From [Clostridium] citroniae WAL-17108 (GTDB lineage: Bacteria; Bacillota; Clostridia; Lachnospirales; Lachnospiraceae): 64,000 nucleotides of DNA. The stretch lies in NCBI RefSeq assembly GCF_000233455.1, contig NZ_JH376434.1, positions 38,787 through 102,786 on the forward strand, in the 5' to 3' direction. The notes beneath the pieces were generated by a model. That model was not told the DNA's origin. It saw nothing but the letters and a program-made list of their open reading frames with translations, and made no database searches. The translations under genes were made by a program, and so were the position numbers. Shown here in pieces: positions 1 to 9,402 of the stretch (position 1 is its first letter; each line of letters begins with the position of its first letter).

Positions 1-2
1 TG

Positions 3-1475
3 TACATGCAGCAGATCAATGATCAGAAGCTGGTGGCCGGACTGATCTATCTGGATAATTATGATGAGGCGCTGGAAAGCGTGGAGGAGGTTAGGCGTTC
101 TCTGCTGACAGCTCTCATTGACCGGAAGATCAGCAAGTATATATCCGGTATGAACGGCATTGTAAAAAAGCTTGAGAAGGACAAATATTTCTTTGTCATC
201 AAGCAGCAGTACATGGCCAGGATCCAGGAGGAGCGTTTCTCCATCCTGGAGGATGTAAAGACAGTGAACATAGGCAATGATATGGCGGTGACCTTAAGTA
301 TCGGTATCGGTATGAACGGGGACAGCTACAGCCAGAACTATGATTACGCCAGGACCTCTATTGATATGGCCCTTGGACGGGGAGGCGACCAGGCCGTTGT
401 GAAGGATTCAGGTAAGATCCAGTACTACGGCGGCAAAGCGCAGCAGATGGAAAAGACCACCCGTGTCAAGGCAAGGGTGAAAGCCCATGCCCTCAGGGAA
501 CTGATGGAGAACAAGGACCGGCTTTTGATCATGGGACACCGGCTGGCTGACATTGATTCCTTTGGAGCAGCTGTGGGTATATACCGCATTGCCGTGTCCA
601 TGAATAAGAAGGCCAACATTGTGGTCAACGAGGTGACATCCTCGGTGCGCCCCATGATGGACCGGTTTATAGGCAACGCGGAATATCCGGAGGATATGTT
701 CCTCACAGGGCCAAAGGCATCAGAGGTGGCGGACCAGGGAACCATGCTGGTCATCGTGGATGTGAACCGCCCCAGTATTACGGACGAACCGGCATTGCTG
801 CGGGAGGTCAGGACCGTTGTGGTACTTGACCATCACAGAACCAGCAGTGAGATTATTGACAATGCGGTGCTTTCCTATGTGGAGCCATATGCTTCATCCA
901 CCTGTGAGATGGTGGCGGAAGTTCTGCAGTATATAGCGGACGGCATCAAGGTGAAGCCGGCAGAGGCGGATGCCATGTATGCAGGCATTGTGATCGACAC
1001 CCAGAATTTTACCAACCAGACAGGTGTGAGGACCTTTGAGGCGGCCGCATTCCTACGGCGCAGCGGCGCGGATATCACAAGGGTGCGCAAGCTGTTCAGG
1101 GAGAACATGAGGGATTATCAGGCCAAGGCCGATGCTGTGCGCAAGGCGGAAGTATATATGGACGCCTTTGCCATCAGCGAGTGCTCGGCAGATGGGCTGG
1201 ACAGCCCCACCATCATCGGCGCCCAGGCCGCCAACGAGCTGTTGGAGATCCGGGGCATTAAGGCTTCGGTGGTGCTGACCGATTATAACGGTACTATTTA
1301 TTTCAGCGCCCGCTCCATTGACGAGGTCAATGTGCAGGTGATGATGGAGAAGCTGGGGGGCGGCGGACACCGCACCATAGCAGGCGCCCAGATGGAGGGC
1401 GTATCAGTGGAAGATGCTAAGATCCGTTTAAAGGAAGTCATCCGCCAGATGCTGGAGGAAGGCGAAGTTTCCTGA
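3..1475 (+). CDS. gdpP: Cyclic-di-AMP phosphodiesterase GdpP (DHH-DHHA1 protein), 5' end outside window
   Basis: The reading frame is open at the left edge, so the N-terminus (usually two membrane helices and a PAS domain) is missing. The first visible ATG at 6 is unlikely to be the start. The visible part holds a degenerate GGDEF domain (about residues 1-125 from that ATG), then a DHH phosphoesterase domain with GHRLADIDS near 177 and LDHHRT near 275, and a DHHA1 domain with GGGGHRT near 450. Family members hydrolyse c-di-AMP to pApA at the membrane and affect cell-wall and osmotic homeostasis. The gene lies 34 nt upstream of rplI, the order usual in Firmicutes. Confidence 0.93.
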   Translation, partial: YMQQINDQKLVAGLIYLDNYDEALESVEEVRRSLLTALIDRKISKYISGMNGIVKKLEKDKYFFVIKQQYMARIQEERFSILEDVKTVNIGNDMAVTLSIGIGMNGDSYSQNYDYARTSIDMALGRGGDQAVVKDSGKIQYYGGKAQQMEKTTRVKARVKAHALRELMENKDRLLIMGHRLADIDSFGAAVGIYRIAVSMNKKANIVVNEVTSSVRPMMDRFIGNAEYPEDMFLTGPKASEVADQGTMLVIVDVNRPSITDEPALLREVRTVVVLDHHRTSSEIIDNAVLSYVEPYASSTCEMVAEVLQYIADGIKVKPAEADAMYAGIVIDTQNFTNQTGVRTFEAAAFLRRSGADITRVRKLFRENMRDYQAKADAVRKAEVYMDAFAISECSADGLDSPTIIGAQAANELLEIRGIKASVVLTDYNGTIYFSARSIDEVNVQVMMEKLGGGGHRTIAGAQMEGVSVEDAKIRLKEVIRQMLEEGEVS

Positions 1476-1509
1476 GAATGAATTATAAATTGGAAAGGAA
1501 GTAAGAGAC

Positions 1510-1956
1510 ATGGATATTGTATTACTGGAAGATGTAAAAGCATTAGGAAAAAAAGGACAGATCGTAAAGGTAAATGACGGCTATGCCAGGAATTTCATCC
1601 TGCCCAAGAAGCTTGGCCTGGAAGCTACCTCTAAGAACTTAAATGACTTAAAGCTTCAGAAAGCCAATGATGCCAGGATCGCCGCAGAGCAGCTGGCAGC
1701 AGCAAAGGAGCTGGGAGCAAAGCTGGATGAGTCCACCGTGACCTTGTCCATTAAGGCGGGCGAGGGCGGAAGGGCGTTTGGCTCCGTGTCCAACAAGGAG
1801 ATCAGCAAGGCCATTTCCGACCAGCTGAACCTGGATATTGACAAGAAAAAGATCGTTTTAAACGACCCCATCAAATCCATCGGAAGCTTTGAGGTTCCCA
1901 TTAAGCTTCACAAGGAGGTAACGGCCAGACTTGCGGTAAAGGTAGTGGAAGCTTAA
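1510..1956 (+). CDS. rplI: 50S ribosomal protein L9
   Basis: The product is 148 residues, the normal length for bacterial L9. It starts MDIVLLEDVKALGKKG and continues with the family signature GYARNFILPKKLGLEAT, the N-terminal domain that binds 23S rRNA. A long central helix and a C-terminal domain follow. A GGAAG ribosome-binding site precedes the ATG. It lies between gdpP and dnaB, as in many Firmicutes, and is probably co-transcribed with both. Confidence 0.98.
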   Translation: MDIVLLEDVKALGKKGQIVKVNDGYARNFILPKKLGLEATSKNLNDLKLQKANDARIAAEQLAAAKELGAKLDESTVTLSIKAGEGGRAFGSVSNKEISKAISDQLNLDIDKKKIVLNDPIKSIGSFEVPIKLHKEVTARLAVKVVEA

Positions 1957-1989
1957 CGGTAAGCTGCCGCTGATAATGAAACATGACAT

Positions 1990-2013
1990 GACCCGCCCCG
2001 AAAGGAGCGGGTC
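1990..2013 (+). other. Stem-loop between rplI and dnaB
   Basis: GACCCGC pairs with GCGGGTC, with two further CC/GG pairs and a GAAA (GNRA-type) loop. No T-run follows, so it is a poor intrinsic terminator. It could stabilise, process or attenuate the mRNA between rplI and dnaB. Its function is inferred only. Confidence 0.5.
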
Positions 2014-2066
2014 TCATAGACTGGTATGGGATCTGCATACCGGTTTGAATACAGGAGACGATTAAA

Positions 2067-3425
2067 ATGGAAGAAGCTCTGATCAAGCGGGTGCTTCCCC
2101 ACAGCCTGGAAGCGGAACAGTCCGTCATCGGATCCATGCTGATGGACAGGGAGGCAGTCATCGCTGCATCGGAAATTGTAACTGGAAGTGATTTTTACCA
2201 GCAGCAATATGGTATCATGTTTGATACCATGGTGGAGCTGTTCAATGAGGGCAAGCCCGTGGACCTGGTTACCCTTCAGGACCGGTTAAAGGAAAAGGAT
2301 GTGCCTCCGGAGGTGTGCAGCCTGGACTTTGTCCGTGACATTGTGACCATGGTGCCCACATCAGCCAATGTGAAGTCCTACGCCACCATTGTAAGTGAGA
2401 AGGCAGTCCTTCGCAGGCTGATCAAGACAACGGAGGAGATCGCCAATACCTGCTATGCGGGAAAGGAACCCTTGGAGAATATCCTGGCGGACACGGAGAA
2501 ATCCGTTTTTAACCTGCTTCAGAACAGGGGAGGCCAGGAGTTTGTTCCCATCAAGCAGGTGGCCATTAATGTCCTTGAAAAGATTGAGGACGCCTATAAG
2601 AATCAGGGTACGGTAACGGGTATTCCCTGCGGTTTTATTGACCTGGACTACAAGCTGTCCGGTTTCCAGCCCTCTGACTTTATCCTGATCGCGGCCCGCC
2701 CTTCCATGGGTAAGACTGCCTTTGTGCTTAACGTGGTAGATTATGTGGCGGTGCGCAAAAGCCTGCCCTGTATGGTATTCAGTTTGGAAATGTCCAAGGA
2801 GCAGCTGGTCAACCGTATGCTTTCCATGGAGTCCAATGTGGACTCCCAGAAGCTGCGTACAGGCTCCCTGACGGATTCGGACTGGGACGCGGTGGTGGAG
2901 GGCATCGGCGTTATTGGTAATTCCAAGCTGATCATTGACGACACGCCCGGTATCTCCATCTCGGAGCTGCGCTCCAAATGCAGGAAGATGAAGCTGGAAT
3001 ACGGCTTGAGTATTGTTATCATTGACTACCTGCAGCTGATGAGCGGTAGCAAAAAAGGCGGGGGAGACAACAGGCAGCAGGAGATTTCCGATATATCGCG
3101 TTCCCTTAAGGCTCTGGCCAGGGAGCTTCATGCTCCGGTGATTGCCCTGTCCCAGCTGTCCCGTGCCTGTGAGACAAGGCAGGACCACCGCCCCATGCTT
3201 TCCGACCTTCGAGAGTCCGGAGCTATTGAGCAGGATGCGGACGTGGTTATGTTCCTTTACCGTGATGATTACTATAATAAGGATACGGAACATCCCAATG
3301 AGGCTGAGGTGATCATAGCCAAACAGCGAAACGGCCCCATTGGTACGGTGACATTGATCTGGAAGCCCGAGTACACAAAGTTTGTCAATGCGGCAAGACC
3401 TCAGGGCGGAGGACCCCAGGAGTAA
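2067..3425 (+). CDS. dnaB: Replicative DNA helicase DnaB
   Basis: The protein is 452 residues, the usual length. It has the N-terminal DnaB domain (starting LPHSLEAEQSVIGSML) that contacts primase, then a RecA-like ATPase domain with Walker A ARPSMGKTAF near residue 211 and Walker B IVIIDYLQLM near 315. The later GAIEQDADVVMFLYR segment is also typical. It forms the hexameric helicase at the replication fork. No intein or frameshift is visible. Confidence 0.98.
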   Translation: MEEALIKRVLPHSLEAEQSVIGSMLMDREAVIAASEIVTGSDFYQQQYGIMFDTMVELFNEGKPVDLVTLQDRLKEKDVPPEVCSLDFVRDIVTMVPTSANVKSYATIVSEKAVLRRLIKTTEEIANTCYAGKEPLENILADTEKSVFNLLQNRGGQEFVPIKQVAINVLEKIEDAYKNQGTVTGIPCGFIDLDYKLSGFQPSDFILIAARPSMGKTAFVLNVVDYVAVRKSLPCMVFSLEMSKEQLVNRMLSMESNVDSQKLRTGSLTDSDWDAVVEGIGVIGNSKLIIDDTPGISISELRSKCRKMKLEYGLSIVIIDYLQLMSGSKKGGGDNRQQEISDISRSLKALARELHAPVIALSQLSRACETRQDHRPMLSDLRESGAIEQDADVVMFLYRDDYYNKDTEHPNEAEVIIAKQRNGPIGTVTLIWKPEYTKFVNAARPQGGGPQE

Positions 3426-3521
3426 TAAAAATTTTCCGGGAATGTCATAATATCCATTCTCAACGCATACACTAATAGTAAGGCAGGACATGCCTGTTAA
3501 GATGTGAAGGAGAGAGTGGCT

Positions 3522-4190
3522 ATGGATGAAGTACATTATCTGATATCGGATGCGTCCAAAAAGGTCGATGTGGAGGCCCATGTATTAAGGTACTGGGAAG
3601 AGGAGCTGGAACTTGATATTCCCCGTAACGAGATGGGGCACCGGTACTATACGGATTTACATATCCGCCTGTTTAAGCAGGTCAAGAACCTGAAAGAAAA
3701 AGGGTTTCAGCTCAAGGCGATCAAGCACGCGCTGAACCAGGTACTTAAGAAAGACGGAAAAGCTCAGACAGAGCTGTCCGATGAAATTTTAGAGCGTGAT
3801 ATGAACGCGGCCCTGAATGAATTCAAGGAAGAGGATGGGAACACATCATTAAGCACTATGAAGAGTGACGGTGTATCCGTGGTAGCCATGGAAGAGAAGA
3901 TGGAACAGTTCCAGCAGATTATGAACCTGATAATCGGACGAGCCCTTGAAGTCAACAATGAAAAGCTGAGCCAGGACATCAGCTGCCTGGTCAACGAAAA
4001 GATGGGAAAGGAATTGGAATTCCTGCTCCAGGCATCAGATGAGAAGGAAGAGGAGCGTTTCCGCCAGCTGGATGAAACCCTGAGGGCTTACCAGAAGGGC
4101 GGACAAGCTGAGGCGGCGGCTGCCAAAGTCCCATTTTTCAAACGCCGCAAATTCGGCCGCAGCGGAAAGAAGCTGAGGGATGGAAAGTAG
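3522..4190 (+). CDS. MerR-type winged-helix regulator
   Basis: The start is placed at ATG 3522 because AAGGAGAG lies 7-14 nt upstream; an in-frame GTG at 3504 would put that Shine-Dalgarno inside the gene. Residues 1-70 form a MerR-like DNA-binding domain (LRYWEEELELDIPRNEMGHRYYT). A long charged helical or coiled-coil region follows, ending in a basic tail (FFKRRKFGRSGKK). The effector is unknown. It follows dnaB by about 100 nt and ends before a strong terminator. Confidence 0.8.
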   Translation: MDEVHYLISDASKKVDVEAHVLRYWEEELELDIPRNEMGHRYYTDLHIRLFKQVKNLKEKGFQLKAIKHALNQVLKKDGKAQTELSDEILERDMNAALNEFKEEDGNTSLSTMKSDGVSVVAMEEKMEQFQQIMNLIIGRALEVNNEKLSQDISCLVNEKMGKELEFLLQASDEKEEERFRQLDETLRAYQKGGQAEAAAAKVPFFKRRKFGRSGKKLRDGK

Positions 4191-4212
4191 TCCGGATCTC
4201 ATGCCGGAAGAG

Positions 4213-4306
4213 AAGGAAGGAATTATAAAATGATACAGGACAGGACATACGCTGCCGCGGCAGTGAGGGTTCTGTCCTGTATGGTTTATAATTCCTTCCT
4301 TTTTTG
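4213..4306 (+). terminator. Long intrinsic terminator hairpin
   Basis: AAGGAAGGAATTATAAA (4213-4229) pairs exactly with TTTATAATTCCTTCCTT (4285-4301). ACAGGACAG/CTGTCCTGT pairs further in, with a small CTGCCGCGGCAG hairpin at the tip, and a T-run follows the outer arm. It closes the housekeeping cluster. The rest of the 4190-4455 gap is AT-rich and includes TTTCTTAC...GTAAGAAA at 4328-4369, a possible operator. Confidence 0.85.
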
Positions 4307-4454
4307 GTAGTTCCATCCCCTTTCAATTTTCTTACAACCACAAAAATGATATCGCTATTCCGTAAGAAATGTGTTAGAATAAATGTGATTTTAGCGTTTT
4401 AACCAAGGAAGAAAGTAATTCTTAAGCACGCTCCAGGAAGGATACGCACTTCAC

Positions 4455-6068
4455 ATGAATTTGAGGAATAGATATAGAAAATACATTACATATACGGGCA
4501 CGGCCGGAATCCTGGCTTTGTCCATGACACTAAACGGCTGTACAAAAGGCGCGTCAGGTTCCGCGGAGGGCAATGCCACGCCGGCGGAGGCCACTGAGAT
4601 CCAGGCTGTGCCTGAGACTATTGCACAGCTGGGGCTTCAGGGACAGGTCCTGCCCGGACTTAACGACATTGACCTGCCGGATGCGGAGCCGGCTCCGGAG
4701 TACCTGCGGATCGGTGTGCGTCATGAGATCGTAAAAAAGCTGCAGCAGCGCCTGATGGACCTGGGCTTTATGGATAACGATGAGCCAACGGATTATTTTG
4801 GTGAGATGACCCAAATGGCAGTGAAGCATTTCCAGAGGCAGAATGAACTGCCCATGGACGGCATTGTGGGAAATGTTACCTGGGATGCGATCATGTCCCC
4901 GGATGCCAAGTACTACGCGGTGTCCAAGGGAGCCCAGGGTGATGATATTGAGCGGATTCAGCAGCGTCTCTACGAGCTGGGATATCTGGCGACCGCGGAT
5001 CTGGTGACCGGGAATTTCGGAGATTCCACGGAAGCGGCAGTCCTGAAACTCCAGGAGGTCAATGGTCTGGAGCAGGACGGCAAGGTTGGACAAAAGACCA
5101 TCAACCTGATATACAGCGATGAGATCAGGCCCAACTTCCTGGCTTACGGGGAGAAGAGCGATGTGGTGCTGGCATGCCAGCAGCGCCTTAAGGAACTGGG
5201 ATACCTCACCACCACGCCCGATGGCGCCTATGGTGAGGACACGGTTGTGGCGGTTAAGCAGTTCCAGGCCAGGAATGACCAGATCGTTGACGGTTATCTG
5301 GGGCCGTCCACAAGGATCGCCCTGAACAGTCCGGATGCAAGGGCCAACGGCCTGATGCTGGGCGAGCGGGGGGACGCTGTGACCAAGGTGCAGCAGCTGC
5401 TGAACAAACACGGATACCTTGTTTCAGGCAATATAACCGGATATTACGGCGAGGCCACGGAGCGGGCGGTGGAGAACTTCCAGTCCCGCAACGGACTTAC
5501 GGCTGACGGCCTGGTGGGCGTTCAGACAATGGCTAAGCTGACCAGTGATAATGTAAGACGGCCGGCAGCCAATACAGGCGGTTCAGGAAGCCAGGGCGGC
5601 TCAGGCAGCCAGGGCGGTTCAGGCGGTCAGGGCGGTTCAGGCAGCCAGGGCGGCAGCACAAGCAAGCCGTCAGGCAATACTCCGCCGGCAGTGAGCAAGC
5701 CCGTTGGGCAGGGCGCAGGAGCATTGATCTCAGTTGCCTCCTCCAAGCTTGGAAGTCCATATGTGTGGGGGGCAAAGGGTCCCAATGCATTTGACTGTTC
5801 CGGCTTTGTATACTGGTGTCTGAACCAGGTGGGAGTTAACCAGAGTTACCTCACTTCCTCCGGTTGGAGAAATGCGGGAAGATATACAAAGATCACGAAT
5901 TTTAATGATATACAGGCAGGTGATATTGTGGTTGTAAACGGCCATGTGGGAATTGCGGCAGGAGGCGGAACCGTGATCGATGCGTCCTCCAGTAACGGGC
6001 GTGTGGTACACAGAAGCCTGAGCCAGTGGTGGGCAAACAATTTCATCTGTGCTTGGAGGATTTTCTAG
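4455..6068 (+). CDS. Lipoprotein peptidoglycan hydrolase: four PG-binding repeats plus NlpC/P60
   Basis: A signal peptide with lipobox LNGC gives a lipidated Cys29, so the protein is probably anchored outside the membrane. Four PG_binding_1 repeats follow (about 88-150, 158-220, 227-290 and 300-365, each with the VKxxQxxL...YLGxxT pattern). A Gly/Ser/Gln linker (about 375-410) leads to a C-terminal NlpC/P60 cysteine peptidase with catalytic Cys448 (FDCSGF) and His497 (NGHVGI). The family cleaves D-gamma-glutamyl-diamino-acid bonds in stem peptides. The linker is built of repeated GGSGSQ units at DNA level. The two-component system follows 27 nt downstream and may be co-transcribed. Confidence 0.93.
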   Translation: MNLRNRYRKYITYTGTAGILALSMTLNGCTKGASGSAEGNATPAEATEIQAVPETIAQLGLQGQVLPGLNDIDLPDAEPAPEYLRIGVRHEIVKKLQQRLMDLGFMDNDEPTDYFGEMTQMAVKHFQRQNELPMDGIVGNVTWDAIMSPDAKYYAVSKGAQGDDIERIQQRLYELGYLATADLVTGNFGDSTEAAVLKLQEVNGLEQDGKVGQKTINLIYSDEIRPNFLAYGEKSDVVLACQQRLKELGYLTTTPDGAYGEDTVVAVKQFQARNDQIVDGYLGPSTRIALNSPDARANGLMLGERGDAVTKVQQLLNKHGYLVSGNITGYYGEATERAVENFQSRNGLTADGLVGVQTMAKLTSDNVRRPAANTGGSGSQGGSGSQGGSGGQGGSGSQGGSTSKPSGNTPPAVSKPVGQGAGALISVASSKLGSPYVWGAKGPNAFDCSGFVYWCLNQVGVNQSYLTSSGWRNAGRYTKITNFNDIQAGDIVVVNGHVGIAAGGGTVIDASSSNGRVVHRSLSQWWANNFICAWRIF

Positions 6069-6095
6069 TACTGTTCATAACAAGGAGGGCTAAGG

Positions 6096-6791
6096 ATGCA
6101 GACAATACTGGTATGTGATGATGATAAGCAGATCGTGGAGGCCATAGACATATATCTGACAGGAGAAGGATTTCAGGTGATCAAGGCTTATGACGGATAT
6201 GAAGCACTGGAATACCTGGAAAAGGGGGAAGTGGATCTGCTGATTGTGGATGTAATGATGCCCGGCCTGGACGGGATCCGCACCACGCTTAAGGTGCGGG
6301 AGACCAGCAGTATACCCATCATTATACTTTCCGCTAAATCAGAGGATGCGGATAAGATCCTGGGACTGAATATCGGGGCGGACGACTACATAACCAAACC
6401 CTTTAATCCACTGGAGCTGGTGGCCAGGGTCAAGTCCCAGCTGCGCCGTTACACCCAGCTGGGCAATATGAACCAGCAGGCAGAAGGCCAGATCTTTAAG
6501 TGCGGCGGGCTTCAGATCAATGATGACAACAAAGAAGTGACAGTGGACGGGGAACCCATCAAGCTGACGCCCATTGAGTACAATATCCTTCTGCTTCTGG
6601 TGAAGAACGCGGGCAAGGTATTTTCCATTGATGAGATCTATGAGCAGATATGGAACGAGGAGGCCATTGGAGCGGACAACACAGTGGCGGTGCATATCCG
6701 CCATATCCGTGAAAAGATTGAGATCAATCCAAGGGAGCCGAAGTATCTGAAGGTGGTATGGGGTGTAGGATATAAGATTGAAAAGCAGTAG
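6096..6791 (+). CDS. OmpR/VanR-family response regulator
   Basis: The 231-residue protein has an N-terminal receiver domain with acidic pocket VCDDDK, phospho-acceptor Asp52 (LIVDVMMPGLDG) and the conserved Lys in YITKPFNPLEL. The C-terminal winged-helix domain carries LTPIEYNILLLLVKNAGKV and RHIREKIE...VWGVGYKIE. AAGGAGGGC precedes the ATG. The gene is 8 nt upstream of its cognate histidine kinase. Together with the cell-wall hydrolase upstream this suggests an envelope-sensing role, which is inference. Confidence 0.95.
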   Translation: MQTILVCDDDKQIVEAIDIYLTGEGFQVIKAYDGYEALEYLEKGEVDLLIVDVMMPGLDGIRTTLKVRETSSIPIIILSAKSEDADKILGLNIGADDYITKPFNPLELVARVKSQLRRYTQLGNMNQQAEGQIFKCGGLQINDDNKEVTVDGEPIKLTPIEYNILLLLVKNAGKVFSIDEIYEQIWNEEAIGADNTVAVHIRHIREKIEINPREPKYLKVVWGVGYKIEKQ

Positions 6792-6799
6792 GTGGCTTT

Positions 6800-9259
6800 A
6801 TGACAGAAGATAGACTGAAATTCAGGCGTAAGAAACAGATCCTGACCCTGGTCCACATATTCTTTGTGATGATCGCTGTGTTTGGGATCAGCGCCATGTA
6901 TCTGAACTCCAATTACGGTAAAGGGATTAAGTGGATTTATGAGGAGGCTTATGAGGACTCCCCTAATTTCACCACCCAGCTTGCATCGGATGTGGAGCGT
7001 ATCTTTACTTACGTAGGATACAAGGATATGTTTGAGACTGACGGTGAGCTGGATATGAACAAGGTCATTGTCAACTATACCAATGGTCCCGGTGAGACAG
7101 CTGAGATGACCCTGGATGAAATCGTCAGGTACATCAAAAAGCGGGGCTATTATCTGGATGAGAATTTTGAGTTAAAGGGATCCCCTATCTCCATGGATGA
7201 CGAGGATGATGAAGAGATCACCGTGGATTTCCAGAGCACCAATCCCAACTTCGTGGATGCGGACGCAAGCGGGGAACGGATGACCAAAGAGGACCTGGCT
7301 CTGGATATCCTGGACCATCTGGGTGAATACTACACCATTTATAATAACTACATAGAGAATGAGACAAATTTGAGGTTCCGCATTGTGTATAGGGATGACA
7401 GCGGGAAGGAGAGCGTGTACACCAACGTGGAGAACATGTCCCTGGAGGACCTGAAAGGCGCGGGAAAATATCTCTATATCCCGGGAAACAGCATTAAGAT
7501 GGAGACAAACATGCCCACCATCCCGGAAAATGCAGCCACCCTGCTGGAGATATGGAACCCCAATGGAAATGATAATTATTACATGGTCATTTCCGTGGAT
7601 ACCACTTACCCGTGCACGGATGCGTATTCCATGGCTGCATGGGAATACAGCGGCGGAAGACAGAACTTTATCCTGGGGATCGGCGGGATCATTGCCGGAG
7701 TGCTGGGCTGTATTGCCACACTGGCAGCCCTGATCCTGATGTCAGGCCATCTCACGCCGGAAAGCGATGAGATAAGGCTGTTCCCCATTGATGAGATCTA
7801 TACCGAACTGTGCGTGGCCGTCTGGGCCGCCCTTACCGCCTTGTTCCTGCTGGGAGGAAGATATGTGGGCATACGCCTGTTCAGCCTGTTTGTGGCTGAA
7901 GGACAGTGGCCCTACTGGAATAAGGTGATCAAGGCCGTGATCATTTACGGCTGTCTGGTCCTGTTTTTCTTTAACATGCTGCGCCGGTATAAGGCCAGGA
8001 CCCTGTGGAGCAACAGCCTTTTAAAGAAGGTTATTGACACGTTCAGGGAATATGTGCGCCATATCACATTTGCCGCTGGAATGGGACTTTGTTATTTCCT
8101 GTTTTTAGGCGCCAATGCAGTTATGCTGTGGGGGATCCTGTTCCTTTTCGGCTATGAAGGGGAACGGTTCGGCTTCCATGTGCTGCTCTATGGGTTGGCG
8201 GTGGTCCTTTTGGCAATGGATGGATATATATTCCACCAGATGTTTAAAAAGGCAGTGCAGAGGGATATATTGGATGCGGCGATCAGCAGCATTTCCCAGG
8301 GCAACACGCGGTATCAGATCGAGATGGGCAGTCTCACAGGCAAGGAAAGGGATATGGGCGAGCATCTCAACAACATCAGCAGCGGACTTGACTCAGCCCT
8401 TCAGCAGCAGGTAAAAAGCGAGCGCCTGAAGGCCGACCTTATCACCAATGTATCACACGATATCAAGACACCGCTTACATCCATTATCAACTATGTGGAT
8501 CTGCTTAAGAGGGAGAAGATACAGGATCCCAAGATCGCGGCATATCTGGAAGTTCTGGACCAGAAATCCCAGCGCCTTAAGACGCTGACAGAGGATCTGG
8601 TGGAGGCATCCAAGGCCAGCTCGGGCAATATGAAGCTGGATATATCCGATATCGACCTGGTGGAGCTGGTCCAGCAGACCAACGGGGAATTTGAGGAGCG
8701 TTTTGTGATGCGCCGCCTGGAGCTGGTGTGCAATGTGCCTGATGAGGTGCTTATCATACAGGCGGACGGGCGCAGGCTGTGGCGTGTATTGGAAAACCTT
8801 TACACCAATGCGGTAAAGTATGCCATGGAGCACAGCCGCGTGTACGTGGATGTGTCAGAGGAAGACGGAAAAGCCGTGTTTACCATTAAGAATGTGTCTG
8901 AGAATCCGCTGAACATCAGGCCGGATGAACTGACAGAGCGCTTTGTCAGGGGAGATGTGGCCAGGACAACGGAAGGCAGCGGCCTGGGCCTCTCCATTGC
9001 AAAGAGCCTGACTGAACTGCAGAATGGCCAGTTCCAGGTTATCATTGACGGGGATCTGTTCAAGGCAATGGTGTCCTTCCCCATCATGCACGCAGAGCAT
9101 AAGACGGAGAGGATCGGTGTTGATCCTACTTCCGTTGAAGCAGCCGCAGCTGAGGAGACAGAGCAGGAAGAGGTCAGGCACGACAATGTGGTAGCGGATG
9201 TGGAGCTGATAGAAGTAGGAGATTCTTCCAATCATTTACAAAATGAGGGAGAAAGCTGA
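6800..9259 (+). CDS. Multi-pass membrane sensor histidine kinase
   Basis: The 819-residue protein has a first membrane helix at about 13-33, a large extracytoplasmic domain to about residue 290, then five or six helices up to about 485. The cytoplasmic kinase follows: H-box with His553 in NVSHDIKTPLTSIINY, N-box NLYTNAVKYAM and G-box TTEGSGLGLSIAK. An acidic tail of about 55 residues follows the ATPase domain. It should phosphorylate the regulator encoded 8 nt upstream. The large sensor domain has acidic patches (MDDEDDEE). The ligand is unknown. Confidence 0.93.
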   Translation: MTEDRLKFRRKKQILTLVHIFFVMIAVFGISAMYLNSNYGKGIKWIYEEAYEDSPNFTTQLASDVERIFTYVGYKDMFETDGELDMNKVIVNYTNGPGETAEMTLDEIVRYIKKRGYYLDENFELKGSPISMDDEDDEEITVDFQSTNPNFVDADASGERMTKEDLALDILDHLGEYYTIYNNYIENETNLRFRIVYRDDSGKESVYTNVENMSLEDLKGAGKYLYIPGNSIKMETNMPTIPENAATLLEIWNPNGNDNYYMVISVDTTYPCTDAYSMAAWEYSGGRQNFILGIGGIIAGVLGCIATLAALILMSGHLTPESDEIRLFPIDEIYTELCVAVWAALTALFLLGGRYVGIRLFSLFVAEGQWPYWNKVIKAVIIYGCLVLFFFNMLRRYKARTLWSNSLLKKVIDTFREYVRHITFAAGMGLCYFLFLGANAVMLWGILFLFGYEGERFGFHVLLYGLAVVLLAMDGYIFHQMFKKAVQRDILDAAISSISQGNTRYQIEMGSLTGKERDMGEHLNNISSGLDSALQQQVKSERLKADLITNVSHDIKTPLTSIINYVDLLKREKIQDPKIAAYLEVLDQKSQRLKTLTEDLVEASKASSGNMKLDISDIDLVELVQQTNGEFEERFVMRRLELVCNVPDEVLIIQADGRRLWRVLENLYTNAVKYAMEHSRVYVDVSEEDGKAVFTIKNVSENPLNIRPDELTERFVRGDVARTTEGSGLGLSIAKSLTELQNGQFQVIIDGDLFKAMVSFPIMHAEHKTERIGVDPTSVEAAAAEETEQEEVRHDNVVADVELIEVGDSSNHLQNEGES

Positions 9260-9337
9260 TAAATATTTCACGAAGAAAATGACACAAACCACAAAAATGT
9301 AAAAAATATACAAATATAATTAGTTAATATTACAGCG

Positions 9338-9376
9338 AAAAAAGCCCCCGGAAATTCCTTCCCGGGGGCCTTTTTG
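9338..9376. terminator. Bidirectional intrinsic terminator
   Basis: A GC-rich stem (GCCCCCGG / CCCGGGGGC) is flanked by an A-run on the left and TTTTT on the right. It lies between convergent genes and can end transcription from both. Confidence 0.9.
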
Positions 9377-9402
9377 AACCCTAAATAATGTGTAAGCAGA
9401 TT

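Noticed and set aside
2361..3581. 406-codon open frame antisense to dnaB
   Set aside because: It lies fully across dnaB, has no ribosome-binding site and no recognisable domain. Long antisense frames are common opposite GC-rich codons.
6096..9259. Glycopeptide-resistance VanRS system
   Set aside because: The regulator is VanR-like only at family level, and no vanHAX-type genes are present. The kinase has an unrelated large sensor domain.
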